The notes: generated by a model not told the origin, from the sequence alone. Shown: positions 1 through 7,991, counted from the first letter of the stretch. The stretch is DNA of 64,000 bases from RUG334 sp045599645 (GCA_045599645.1 JAZRWI010000074.1:12429-76428), one strand, 5' to 3'. Program-made: numbers and translations.

Positions 1-330
1 GTTGGTCAAAGCAGTAGAAAACCAAAACAAATAATTATGAATTATGAATTAGTATCAGGTATTAGGTATTAGGTATTAGAAATTGTGAATTCTAATAAGC
101 ACAAAGTTGGTCAAAGCAGTAGAAAACCAAAACAAATAATTATGAATTATGCATTATGCATTATGAATTATGCATTATGAATTATGAATTATGCATTATG
201 AATTATGCATTATGAATTATGAATTATGAATTATGCATTATGAATTATGAATTATGAATTATGCATTATGAATTATGAATTATGCATTATGCATTATGAA
301 TTATGCATTATGAATTATGAATTAAAAATT
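1..330. repeat. Heptanucleotide repeat block with shared linkers
   Basis: No gene is seen here. The block consists of 7-bp units in phase (ATTAGGT, then alternating ATTATGA and ATTATGC) interrupted by non-repetitive linkers. The linker beginning GTTGGTCAAAGCAGTAG occurs twice (from 1 and from 106). The stretch 70-141 recurs almost exactly, in reverse complement, at about 60549-60620. The array stops just before the glgM-like promoter. The style resembles the heptanucleotide STRRs known from cyanobacteria; any function is unknown. Confidence 0.9.
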
Positions 331-340
331 AATAAAAACG

Positions 341-368
341 TTGCTAAGCTAAGGCTATATGCTATAAT
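341..368 (+). promoter_or_regulatory. Sigma70-like promoter of the glgM-glgE unit
   Basis: TTGCTA at 341-346 and a perfect TATAAT at 363-368 are separated by 16 bp. They lie 37 bp before the chosen start of the glgM-like gene and directly after the repeat block. Confidence 0.6.
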
Positions 369-404
369 GTACATATTATAAAATTTTTTCAAGGAGTGTT
401 TGGA

Positions 405-1610
405 ATGAAGGTTCTTTATTTTACCAATGAATACCCACCTCACATTTATGGCGGCGCTGGCGTACACATTCAGTATTTGGCTCGTGAAGCAGCTAAGTTT
501 GCTGATGCAGTAGAAGTTCGCTGCTATGGTGACCAGAGACCAGACGGTTCTAAGATTTCTGCCACTGGCTATGATCCAAAAGCTGCTTATGACACCGTTC
601 CAGGTGGTCTTCAGTCTATTTTCAAGACTCTTGACAGAGACCTCCAGATGGTTGGTCAGAATATCGATGCAGACGTCGTTCACTGCCACACCTGGTATAC
701 TCACATGGCAGGTATCTGGGCAAAGCTCAACTATGGTATTCCTCTGGTAATCACTACTCACTCTCTTGAACCACTCAGACCTTGGAAGCGCGAACAGCTC
801 GGCGGTGGTTATGATTTCAGCTGCTGGGTTGAAAAAATGGCTATCGAAATGGCTGACGCAGTTATCGCAGTTAGCAAAGATACAAAAGCTGACGTTGAAA
901 GACTTTTCAATGTTAAGCCAGAACGCTTGAAGGTTATTTACAACGGTATTGATACTGAAGAATACAAAAAGACTGATTCCGTTGCAAATATCAGCAACTT
1001 CGGTTTCGACCCAAAGAAGCCATACGTTCTCTTCGTTGGCCGCATTACCCGCCAGAAGGGTATTATCCACCTTGTTAACGCTATTAAGTATATCAATCCT
1101 GATATTCCTGTAGTTCTCTGCGCCGGTGCTCCTGACACCCCAGAAATCAAGGCTGAAATGGAAAATGCAGTTAAGGAAGTTACCAAGACCCGCAAGAATG
1201 TATATTGGGTCCAGGAAATGGTTTCAACTGAAGCTAAGATTGAACTCTATTCTCACGCTGGCGTATTCTGCTGCCCATCAATTTATGAACCATTCGGTAT
1301 CATTAACCTTGAAGCAATGGCTTGTGAAACTCCAGTAGTTGCAAGTGCTGTTGGCGGAATCAAGGAAGTTGTTATTCCTGGCGAAACCGGAACACTTGTT
1401 GAAGTTAAGCAGATGGATCACTCTCCATTTGAACCACTTGATCCAGACAAGTTCTCTAGAGACCTTGCAAAGGGTATCAATGACCTTTGGGGTAATCCGG
1501 AGCTCTGCAAGAAGATGGCTGCAGCAGGCCGCAAACGCGTTGAAGATACATTCAGCTGGACTTCAATTGCTAAGCAGACTGTAGATCTTTACAAATCTCT
1601 CAAGAAGTGA
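405..1610 (+). CDS. glgM: GlgM/GlgA-type GT4 glycosyltransferase
   Basis: A 401-residue GT-B fold glycosyltransferase of the actinobacterial GlgA type. In the GlgE pathway this enzyme (GlgM) makes maltose-1-phosphate from ADP-glucose and glucose-1-phosphate; otherwise such proteins are annotated as glycogen synthase. The N-terminus shows the YPPHIYGGAGVH nucleotide-sugar/acceptor loop, and the C-terminal domain has VGRITRQKG and the EPFGIINLE E-x7-E motif. An upstream GTG at 396 would overlap the ribosome binding site; AAGGAG at 391-396 sits 8 bp from the ATG at 405, so 405 is chosen. The gene is followed after 8 bp by glgE, which argues for the maltose-1-phosphate role rather than classical glycogen synthase. 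The enzyme is cytoplasmic. Family certain; GlgM versus GlgA activity inferred from context. Confidence 0.88.
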   Translation: MKVLYFTNEYPPHIYGGAGVHIQYLAREAAKFADAVEVRCYGDQRPDGSKISATGYDPKAAYDTVPGGLQSIFKTLDRDLQMVGQNIDADVVHCHTWYTHMAGIWAKLNYGIPLVITTHSLEPLRPWKREQLGGGYDFSCWVEKMAIEMADAVIAVSKDTKADVERLFNVKPERLKVIYNGIDTEEYKKTDSVANISNFGFDPKKPYVLFVGRITRQKGIIHLVNAIKYINPDIPVVLCAGAPDTPEIKAEMENAVKEVTKTRKNVYWVQEMVSTEAKIELYSHAGVFCCPSIYEPFGIINLEAMACETPVVASAVGGIKEVVIPGETGTLVEVKQMDHSPFEPLDPDKFSRDLAKGINDLWGNPELCKKMAAAGRKRVEDTFSWTSIAKQTVDLYKSLKK

Positions 1611-1618
1611 GACGTTAA

Positions 1619-3562
1619 ATGGCTAGAAGCAATCGTCTAAGAACCTTTATCGAAAACGTTCAGCCATTGGTAGACAATGGTCTTTATCCAATCAAGCGTG
1701 AACCATGTGATACCGTTCATATTACTGCTGACATCTTCCGCGATGGTCATCAGAAAATATGCGCTTGGGTTAAATATCGTGTTGCTGGCCGTCAGAAGTG
1801 GAACAGCATTCGCATGGAATGCACTAACCCAGGTCTTGATTTCTGGGAAGCTGAATTCACTGTTGAACAGGTTGGCTTCTACGAATACAACCTCGTATCA
1901 TATTGCGATGATTATGCTACATGGGTATTCGATACCCGCAAGAAGGTTGATGCCGGCGTAGACTATCATTCTGATATTCTTGAAGGTATCGCATTGGCAG
2001 CCCGCTTTAAAGCATGGTTGCAGCCTTCTGATGCAAATTATCTTAAAGACGAGCTCGCTAAGGCAGAAAAGCAGCTTACTGATGCCGATAAATGGCTCAT
2101 TCTAAGCAATGCTAAGCTTGAAGCTCTTCTTAGCGCTAACCCAGATCCAGAAACATTGGTAGAAAGCCCAATGTATAAGGTAAGGGTTGACCGTGTAAAA
2201 GCACGCTTTGCAGCATGGTATGAATGCTTCCCAAGAAGCTGCGCTTTCGAACCAGGTAAGCATGGCACATTTAAAGACGTTATTAAGCGTTTGCCACATA
2301 TTGCAGGCATGGGCTTCGACGTTCTTTATTTCACACCATTCCATCCTGTTGGATACCAGAAACGCAAAGGCCCGAATAACAGCCTTGTATGCGGTCCGAA
2401 TGATCCTGGATGTCCATACTCTATCGGTAACGAACATGGCGGCCATGACGCTGTAAACCCAGAGCTTGGCACTATGGAAGATTTTGAAGCACTTGTTAAG
2501 GCTGCTGCTGAATACGGCATAGAATTAGCAATGGACTTCGCTATCAACTGTTCTCCGGATCATCCATACCTGAAGCAGCATCCAGACTGGTTCAGCAAGA
2601 GACCTGATGGCACCATCAAGTTTGCTGAAAATCCGCCAAAGAAATACGAAGACATTTATCCAATAAATTTTGAATGTGAAAAATACAAAGAAATTTATGA
2701 TGAAATGCTTCGTCTGTTCTGCTTCTGGGCAAGCAAGGGCGTAAAAATCTTCAGAATCGACAATCCTCACACCAAGCCATTCCGCTTCTGGCAGTGGGTT
2801 ATTGCCGAAACTCAGAAGAAATACCCGGATGCAATATTCCTGGCTGAAGCCTTCACTAGACCAAGACTCATGAAGTCTTTGGCAAAGCTTGGTTTCACTC
2901 AGTCATACAGCTATTTCACATGGCGTAACGAAAAACAGGAAATAATGGATTATTTCAAGGAACTGACTACTCCGCCAGAATCTGATTTCTACAGAGCTAA
3001 CCTGTTCACAAATACTCCGGATATTTTCCCATACTTCCTCCAGACCAGTGGCCGTGCCGGTTACCAGATAAGAGCTGTTCTTGCAACAACACTTTCTACT
3101 GTTTACGGTATGTTCCAGGGCTTCGAACTTTGTGAAGGCATCCCGGTTCCAGGTAAGGAAGAATATCTGAACAGCGATAAATACGAAGTTCGCTGCAGAG
3201 ATTGGAATGCTCCTGGCAATATCGTTGAAATGATTGCTAAGCTGAATCGCATCCGCAAGGAAAATCCAGCTCTTCAGGAATACGATAACCTTGAATTCTA
3301 CCGCGCAGACAACGATAAGATTCTGTTCTACGGTAAATCAATGGGTGACAACCATATCATGGTTGTTGTAAACCTTGATCCATTCCAGACTCAGTGCTCA
3401 ACCGTCTATGTTCCGATTGAAAAATTCGGAATCGGTGAAAACCAGAGCTATGAAGTTCATGACCTGCTCACCGATAACCGCTATTGGTGGAACGGCTCTC
3501 AGAATTACGTAGAGCTCAACCCGGAGGTTGGCGTTGCCCACGTATTCCTGATTAAGAAGTAA
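1619..3562 (+). CDS. glgE: Alpha-1,4-glucan:maltose-1-phosphate maltosyltransferase GlgE
   Basis: A 647-residue GH13_3 protein, close to the usual 640-700 residues of GlgE. It would transfer maltose from maltose-1-phosphate onto alpha-1,4-glucan ends, downstream of GlgM. The N-terminal beta-sandwich region typical of GlgE (about 20-130) precedes the amylase barrel. Catalytic residues are visible: nucleophile D381 in IFRIDNPHTKP, acid/base E410 in IFLAEAFTRP, and D468 in FTNTPDIFPYF, all in the order expected for GlgE. The start is 8 bp after the glgM stop, so the two genes form one transcription unit. No trehalose synthase, GlgB or GlgC is present in the window, so the source of ADP-glucose and the branching enzyme must be encoded elsewhere. 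Confidence 0.93.
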   Translation: MARSNRLRTFIENVQPLVDNGLYPIKREPCDTVHITADIFRDGHQKICAWVKYRVAGRQKWNSIRMECTNPGLDFWEAEFTVEQVGFYEYNLVSYCDDYATWVFDTRKKVDAGVDYHSDILEGIALAARFKAWLQPSDANYLKDELAKAEKQLTDADKWLILSNAKLEALLSANPDPETLVESPMYKVRVDRVKARFAAWYECFPRSCAFEPGKHGTFKDVIKRLPHIAGMGFDVLYFTPFHPVGYQKRKGPNNSLVCGPNDPGCPYSIGNEHGGHDAVNPELGTMEDFEALVKAAAEYGIELAMDFAINCSPDHPYLKQHPDWFSKRPDGTIKFAENPPKKYEDIYPINFECEKYKEIYDEMLRLFCFWASKGVKIFRIDNPHTKPFRFWQWVIAETQKKYPDAIFLAEAFTRPRLMKSLAKLGFTQSYSYFTWRNEKQEIMDYFKELTTPPESDFYRANLFTNTPDIFPYFLQTSGRAGYQIRAVLATTLSTVYGMFQGFELCEGIPVPGKEEYLNSDKYEVRCRDWNAPGNIVEMIAKLNRIRKENPALQEYDNLEFYRADNDKILFYGKSMGDNHIMVVVNLDPFQTQCSTVYVPIEKFGIGENQSYEVHDLLTDNRYWWNGSQNYVELNPEVGVAHVFLIKK

Positions 3563-3577
3563 GCTTAAATAAGAAAC

Positions 3578-3755
3578 CCTCTCTAATTCGAGGCTGTCCC
3601 AAAATTAGAAATTTGTAAAAATTCCAATGTACAGTAGACTCCTAAAAACCTCCCTTTTCAAGGGAGGGTAGGGAGGGTTTTGATTTTTGAAGGAACTTGT
3701 TTTGAATGCATAAAATCGAGTTTTTAGACAACCTCTAATTCGAGAGGTTTTTTTT
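3578..3755 (+). terminator. glgE terminator hairpin split by an inserted element
   Basis: CCTCTC (3578-3583) and GAGAGG (3742-3747) followed by a run of eight T (3748-3755) would form a rho-independent terminator with loop TAATTC. The loop is present twice (3584-3589 and 3736-3741), flanking a 146-bp element. Removing the element and one TAATTC restores a perfect 6-bp stem, 6-nt loop terminator. Whether the interrupted form still terminates is unknown. Confidence 0.75.
3590..3735. mobile_element. MITE-like element, copy 1 (146 bp, with TSD)
   Basis: The element begins GAGGCTGTCCCAAAA and ends with the imperfect inverted repeat of that sequence (here ...GACAACCTC). It has an internal hairpin CCTCCCTT..AAGGGAGGG followed by TAGGGAGGG, and no coding capacity. 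It is flanked by a 6-bp direct repeat TAATTC. A second copy at 12246-12391 has exactly the same length. Size, terminal inverted repeats and target duplication fit a non-autonomous MITE; no matching transposase is in the window. Confidence 0.8.
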
Positions 3756-3763
3756 ATATACAA

Positions 3764-3865
3764 CAATCACCGTTCTACGTTTCAAATACGAAGGCTTCGA
3801 AATATAAAGCAAAAATCAGATTCTAACCCAATACCCGCAGCTTTCAGCATTCTTTGGTAAGTAAA
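3764..3865 (+). repeat. Copy of the cupin-gene 3' end (copy A)
   Basis: The sequence matches, with scattered differences, the last ~110 bp of the DUF985 cupin gene (6597-6708), including GATTCTAACCCAATA and the gene's terminal TTCTTTGGTAAGT. No upstream part of the cupin gene is present. It sits directly after the glgE terminator and before the nucleotidyltransferase module. Its downstream continuation (AGTGGTATTATTGCTCAATT) is shared with the copy at 13634. Confidence 0.8.
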
Positions 3866-3874
3866 GTGGTATTA

Positions 3875-3903
3875 TTGCTCAATTTGATTATAATGGGTAT
3901 AAT
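3875..3903 (+). promoter_or_regulatory. Promoter carried by cupin-tail repeat
   Basis: TTGCTC (3875-3880), 17-bp spacer and TATAAT (3898-3903); a second TATAAT lies at 3889-3894. The -35 region belongs to the repeat shared with the copy at 13634, so the repeat may bring a promoter to the following module. Confidence 0.55.
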
Positions 3904-3969
3904 AGTATTGAGCAGTAAAAATAATATGGAATACCCTTCAATACATTAGTATTGGCGAAGGTAACAAAA

Positions 3970-4536
3970 ATGTGTAAGTTAGATGAGATATTAAATAAAA
4001 AAGCTAATATTTATCAGATAGCTAACAAATACAATGCTGATAAGGTTTATGTATTTGGTTCTTGTGCACGTAAAGAAGAAACACCAAATAGCGATATAGA
4101 TTTCTTGGCTTGTTTTAATGAAAATGCTTCACTTTTTGACCAGGCTAATATGATTATTGATTTATCAAAATTGTTTTCTTGCAATGTGGACGTAATTTCT
4201 TATGCTGCTTTAAAAAAACGAGTATTTCGACCAATCAGTAAAGAAAGATATGATTTTATTATGATAGATAATAAAACTAGAATTGAAGATATTTTAAAAT
4301 CAATAGCAAGAATCAGAATTTTTATTGCTAAATATAATGAAATACCTTTTCTTTTAAAAGTAAAAGATAGTGCTAGAAATATTCAAAAAGAATTACAAAT
4401 GCGTGGCTTTTCTGACTTGATATGTTTTGACGGTGGCGGAGGTTTGTATTTTAACAAAAATGGCAATGTGGAACATTTAGTTGGTCGAGATAGCCCTAGT
4501 GGTTTGGCAATAAAGGTTAAGCAGTATGAAGAATAA
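3970..4536 (+). CDS. MNT-type nucleotidyltransferase, chimeric C-terminus
   Basis: A 188-residue protein whose first ~100 residues are a minimal nucleotidyltransferase domain with the motif GSCARKEETPNSDIDFL (GSxxR..SDxDxx), as in MntA antitoxins of HEPN-MNT modules. After the usual MntA end the frame runs on into a short stretch like the first helix of a HepT/DUF86 toxin (DNKTRIEDILKSIARI). It then enters an unrelated ~55-residue tail with a Gly-rich segment and no HEPN RxxxxH motif. The ATG at 3970 has GAAGG 8 bp upstream and is preferred to a TTG at 3952. It overlaps the next gene by 11 bp. It may be an in-frame deletion fusion of an mntA-hepT pair; activity is uncertain. Confidence 0.65.
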   Translation: MCKLDEILNKKANIYQIANKYNADKVYVFGSCARKEETPNSDIDFLACFNENASLFDQANMIIDLSKLFSCNVDVISYAALKKRVFRPISKERYDFIMIDNKTRIEDILKSIARIRIFIAKYNEIPFLLKVKDSARNIQKELQMRGFSDLICFDGGGGLYFNKNGNVEHLVGRDSPSGLAIKVKQYEE

Positions 4537-5476
4537 GTTTATAATAATTTTGTCTGCTTTTTTGTTTATATTTGGCACAATTAGATTGAATGCTGAATCA
4601 ATGGAGAAAGAATTCTGGGGAATTTCAGAAAATATTGCAATAGATTTGATTAGGATAAATCCCAAAGAATTTGAGGCTTCTCCTTTTTATGATTTCCCAT
4701 CTGATTTATATAAATTTTTCAATTCTTTAAAGTGGAATAGAGTAAAACTAACAAAACCATATTATATAAGTATCTATGAAATTACTCAGGAGCAATGGCT
4801 CGATATAATGGGTGAATGGCCTGTAACTTCTTATTATTCAACAATAAAATATGGGTCTATTTGTTTAGAATATAGAAACAAATACGGTGTTGAAGTTCCA
4901 CCTGAATTAATGGGAATAGGTGATAATTACCCAGTTTTCTGGATTTCGTTTGATGAAGCAATTGAATTTTGTAATAGGCTTAGTGAACGTCTAGGCTTGC
5001 TTGCATGCTATTCCAGGCTTGATAATGGCATGATAATATGGAATCATGAAGCTAATGGTTTCCGTTTGCCTACGGTGGCTGAATGGGAATATGCTGCTGG
5101 TTGTGGAACTTGTAAAAAAAGATATCCTTGGGGTAATAGATTAAATAATAAATATGCTCATGTTCCGTTGGAAAATAATTGGCCGAATCCAACAATATTT
5201 CATAAAATAGGCGAAAAATTACCAAACAGGTTTGGTTTATATGATGTTGTTGGTAATGCTATGGAATGGTGTTGGGACCCAAATGGTCGTTGCTATGGTG
5301 ATGTGATGGATCAAGGGGTTTATATTGATCCATGCGGAGACAGTAATTCTGAGTTTTATTTGGATAGAAATGTTCGCGGTGGAATTCACGAAGGTATTCA
5401 TTTCCAATCTCAACTTGGTTGTGTTTTTGAACGCCATTGGATGTATGGTCTACGCATAGTAAAAAATGCAGAATAG
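4526..5476 (+). CDS. Exported SUMF1/FGE-fold protein
   Basis: A 316-residue protein with an N-terminal hydrophobic signal segment (residues 4-22, ending LNAES) followed by a formylglycine-generating-enzyme (SUMF1, C-type-lectin-like) fold. Signatures are YYISIYEITQEQW, PVFWISFDEAIEFCNRL, GFRLPTVAEWEYAAG (about 178-192), FGLYDVVGNAMEWCW and VRGGIHEG. The cysteine pair of true FGEs near the C-terminus is missing (only LGCVFERHW), so sulfatase activation is unlikely. Members of this fold often serve as binding or accessory modules. It starts inside the end of the nucleotidyltransferase gene and is probably translated with it. A cupin-tail repeat begins 10 bp after the stop. Confidence 0.75.
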   Translation: MKNKFIIILSAFLFIFGTIRLNAESMEKEFWGISENIAIDLIRINPKEFEASPFYDFPSDLYKFFNSLKWNRVKLTKPYYISIYEITQEQWLDIMGEWPVTSYYSTIKYGSICLEYRNKYGVEVPPELMGIGDNYPVFWISFDEAIEFCNRLSERLGLLACYSRLDNGMIIWNHEANGFRLPTVAEWEYAAGCGTCKKRYPWGNRLNNKYAHVPLENNWPNPTIFHKIGEKLPNRFGLYDVVGNAMEWCWDPNGRCYGDVMDQGVYIDPCGDSNSEFYLDRNVRGGIHEGIHFQSQLGCVFERHWMYGLRIVKNAE

Positions 5477-5486
5477 TCTCTAATCC

Positions 5487-5569
5487 TTGAAGGCTTCGGA
5501 ATATTCACCAAAGACCAGATTCTAACCCAATACCCGCAGCTTTCAGCATTCTTTGACTTTACATAAACT
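5487..5569 (+). repeat. Copy of the cupin-gene 3' end (copy B)
   Basis: Matches the end of the cupin gene from GAAGGCTTCG through GCATTCTTTG, then continues CTTTACATAAACT, an ending shared with the copy at 12714 but not with copies A and F. It lies between the SUMF1-like gene and the phd/relE module. Confidence 0.8.
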
Positions 5570-5593
5570 TTCGATTAATTAGTCGAAATTTTA

Positions 5594-5623
5594 TTGACGG
5601 TGTGTTACACATGATGATATGAT
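5594..5623 (+). promoter_or_regulatory. Promoter with palindromic operator for phd-relE
   Basis: TTGACG (5594-5599), 18-bp spacer and TATGAT (5618-5623). The spacer contains the palindrome TGTGT-T-ACACA (5601-5611), well placed for autorepression by the Phd antitoxin encoded 31 bp downstream. The role is inferred from toxin-antitoxin biology. Confidence 0.55.
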
Positions 5624-5653
5624 TGTTTCGAAAGGCTGATTAGGAGTTTTATT

Positions 5654-5926
5654 ATGCCAACTATTACACCTATTTCCGATTTGAGAAACTATGGGAACGT
5701 TCTTGATAAGGTTTCTGAAGGGTCACCTGTTTATCTGACCCGTAATGGTCATGGGGCTTATGCTATCAGAGATATTAAAGATGAAGAAAACTTCCAGAAA
5801 GCCGAGTCTATGATTCAGCTCCTTTGCGAATTGAATGCTGGAATTCGTTCAGTTGAAGAAGGCAGCTGGATTTCAGAGGAAGATGTTCGTAAGCATTTTA
5901 AAACAAGAAAAAGCAAAAGAAAATGA
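5654..5926 (+). CDS. Phd/YefM-family antitoxin
   Basis: A 90-residue antitoxin. The N-terminus (ITPISDLRNYGNVLDKVS, then PVYLTRNGHGAYAI) is the typical Phd/YefM DNA-binding dimer fold: TPxSDLR start, beta-hairpin with TRNG. The C-terminal part (about 55-90, charged, ending KTRKSKRK) would wrap the toxin. It overlaps the following toxin gene by 4 bp (ATGA). Its operator is probably the palindrome at 5601-5611. Because the partner toxin has a nonsense codon, this may be an orphan antitoxin. Confidence 0.88.
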   Translation: MPTITPISDLRNYGNVLDKVSEGSPVYLTRNGHGAYAIRDIKDEENFQKAESMIQLLCELNAGIRSVEEGSWISEEDVRKHFKTRKSKRK

Positions 5927-6237
5927 ATTATAAAATTCGATATACCCCAAAGGCTTTGGAGGACATTGAAACTGTTTGGGATGATGTTTATGAAGCTTCT
6001 AAAAGCGAAGATTGTTCTGATAAGTATATTGATGATTTACTAGATACTATTTCTGAAAAGAAAAAATTCCCAAATTCAGGCATACCACTTGTATATCGTG
6101 GTTTATTTACTGGTTTTTATTCAATAAATTTTAAAGCTTATTAAGCTTTTTATAGAATAAAAGAAAACTATATTGAAATTATTAGAATTATATTGGCAAA
6201 ACGTGATTATATGCAGGTTCTCTTCCAGGAGAAATAA
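5923..6237 (+). pseudogene. RelE/ParE-family toxin, interrupted by a stop codon
   Basis: The frame opens with YKIRYTPKALEDIETVWDDVYE, a normal RelE/ParE start, and runs 73 codons to a TAA at 6142-6144. Beyond the stop the same frame continues without further interruption (FYRIKENYIEIIRIIL then AKRDYM) to a natural stop at 6235-6237. This is exactly the C-terminal strand pair and catalytic-tail region expected for the family. The full length would be about 104 residues. One base change (TAA for a sense codon) therefore truncates the toxin and removes its C-terminal active-site residues. An antitoxin gene precedes it. Confidence 0.8.
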
Positions 6238-6708
6238 TTGAAAAAGATGAATAAAATTACAGCTGAAGAATTGGCAAAAAGATTTGGTATGAAGGTGCAC
6301 CAAGAAAAGGGGCTTTTTGTTGAACGCCATTATAAGCACGATGGCGATGACAGGGCCGCTTCAGGCAGTATTTATTACTATGTTGACGCTGATGAAAAAA
6401 CTGAATTTCATCGTATAGACTGCGATGAATACTGGTCCTATAATGCCGGCTCCACTCTTGAGCTATGGATTATTATGCCTGATGGGAAACTGCAAATCCG
6501 CAAATGCGGCATAACCGACGATGCCGAGCCAACTATCTATGTGCCAAAAGGAGCTATATTCGCAAGCAGGCATGCAAAAGGCATTACTGATGGAACACTA
6601 ATAACCGCTATTACCGTTCCCCGCTTCAAATACGAAGGCTTCGAAATATTCAGCAAAGACCAGATTCTAACCCAATATCCGCAGCTTTCAGCATTCTTTG
6701 GTAAGTGA
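6238..6708 (+). CDS. DUF985-family cupin
   Basis: A 156-residue single-domain cupin of the DUF985 (Cupin_5) family. Family marks are KVHQEKGLFVERHY near the N-terminus, ASGSIYYYVDADEKTEFHRID, DEYWSYNAGSTLELWII, VPKGAIFASRH and a C-terminal YEGFEIFSKDQIL followed by TQYPQL. The biochemical role of this family is not settled. Start: TTG at 6238 has CAGGAG 6 bp upstream; the alternative ATG at 6247 has a poor signal. The gene begins directly after the natural stop of the broken toxin frame. Its last ~110 bp are copied at four other places in this island (3764, 5487, 12714, 13634). This is the only full-length copy in the window. Confidence 0.82.
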   Translation: MKKMNKITAEELAKRFGMKVHQEKGLFVERHYKHDGDDRAASGSIYYYVDADEKTEFHRIDCDEYWSYNAGSTLELWIIMPDGKLQIRKCGITDDAEPTIYVPKGAIFASRHAKGITDGTLITAITVPRFKYEGFEIFSKDQILTQYPQLSAFFGK

Positions 6709-6716
6709 TTTTTTTG

Positions 6717-7991
6717 TTAGTTTTTCAAACAACCTATTGGAACTATGTAGATACCGTCTTGTCGCCTATATGCAAAACTGCCTGCTCCTACAACAACCAT
6801 CAAGAATGAAGGGGCTTTCATCTTTGCTGTATCTATTTTATCACTTAGCTTTTTTAGATTTGTAACTCCTTCTTCTATAAGCTTTTCACCGCCAAGTTTT
6901 ATTTCTGCCAACCCATAAGAACCGTTTCTTAAATGTATGACGGTATCACATTCGAGGCCTGTTTTATCTCTGTAATGGTAAACTTTGCCATCAATTGCCT
7001 CTGCATAAACTCTCAAATCTCTTACACAAAGCGTTTCAAACATTAAGCCAAAAGTTTTAAAATCATTCATTAAATCCTTGGGGCCAATGCCTAACGCTGC
7101 TGTGGCTATTGATGGATCTGTATAATATCTGGTATCAGAACTTCTTGTGGCTGTCTTTGAACGCAGATTAGGATTCCAAGCAGGCATATCTTCAATTACA
7201 AAAATCTTTTTTAATGCGTTTATATATGAAAGAACAGTATCTTCATTTAGGCTTTGGGCATCGTTGGCAGCAATATCATCTCTTAACATTGTGTTTGTAA
7301 TCTGAGCACCCTGATGCCTGGCATAAGATTTCATAAGTCGTTTTACGCGCTCTGGATTTTTTATTGTACCGTCAGCTCGGTTTATATCTGAACGAACAAC
7401 GGCGTCATAATAGTCTATTGCCTGGGTTAAAGCAGCCTTAGGTTTTAGATTAATTGCTTTTGGCCAACCACCTCGGCAGATTAAATATGCTAATGATTCT
7501 ATATCGTGTTGATTAGAGCCAATTATTTGATCAGGTGTGTTAAATAGATTCTCTAAGCTTACTTCTCCAGATGATTCTTCTGATTCATAAAGCGACATCG
7601 TTCTCATAGTCAGCCATGTGAATCGGCCTGTGCCTGAGTGTGTAATTTCATTAGTTTCTATTGGAACTGCGGAACCAGTTAAAATAAACAGACCTTCTTC
7701 GTCTCTTATATCGACTTCGTATCTTACAGCGTCCCACAATTTGGGTGCTATTTGCCATTCATCCAGTAATCTAGGATTGTTACCGTTGAGTAATTTATTT
7801 GGAGAAATTTCTGATATAGCAATGTTTTCCTGTCTTTTGCCTGGATCGTCTAATTTAAGAATGCTTTTAGATATTTGTATTGCTGTCGTTGTTTTTCCGC
7901 ACCATTTGGGTCCTTCTATTACAACAGCACCCTTTGAATCTAATTTGTCGGCTAGTATACTGTCTGCTATTCTTTTTTTGTAGTATTTCAT
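6717..7991 (-). CDS. DUF4143-type AAA ATPase
   Basis: A 424-residue protein of the widespread ATPase family with N-terminal AAA domain and C-terminal DUF4143. Walker A is VVIEGPKWCGKTTTA, the Walker B region LLDEWQIAPKLWD, then sensor-like LTGSAVP. The C-terminal part has RDLRVYAEAIDGKVYHYRD and LECDTVIHLRNGSYGLAEIK, resembling the nuclease-like core of this family. The start at 7991 is chosen because GGAGG lies 6 bp upstream; an in-frame extension to 8039 runs into the tandem repeats. Its function is poorly defined in the family. It is convergent with the cupin gene, and its 5' region holds five 23-bp direct repeats. Confidence 0.85.
   Translation of the reverse strand: MKYYKKRIADSILADKLDSKGAVVIEGPKWCGKTTTAIQISKSILKLDDPGKRQENIAISEISPNKLLNGNNPRLLDEWQIAPKLWDAVRYEVDIRDEEGLFILTGSAVPIETNEITHSGTGRFTWLTMRTMSLYESEESSGEVSLENLFNTPDQIIGSNQHDIESLAYLICRGGWPKAINLKPKAALTQAIDYYDAVVRSDINRADGTIKNPERVKRLMKSYARHQGAQITNTMLRDDIAANDAQSLNEDTVLSYINALKKIFVIEDMPAWNPNLRSKTATRSSDTRYYTDPSIATAALGIGPKDLMNDFKTFGLMFETLCVRDLRVYAEAIDGKVYHYRDKTGLECDTVIHLRNGSYGLAEIKLGGEKLIEEGVTNLKKLSDKIDTAKMKAPSFLMVVVGAGSFAYRRQDGIYIVPIGCLKN

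Noticed and set aside
315..1070. Minus-strand 251-codon ORF opposite glgM
   Set aside because: It lies within a clearly conserved glycosyltransferase gene on the other strand and has no recognisable domain.
4526..5476. True formylglycine-generating enzyme
   Set aside because: The two C-terminal copper-binding cysteines of FGE are not present, and no sulfatase gene is nearby; the same holds for 37452 and 38480.
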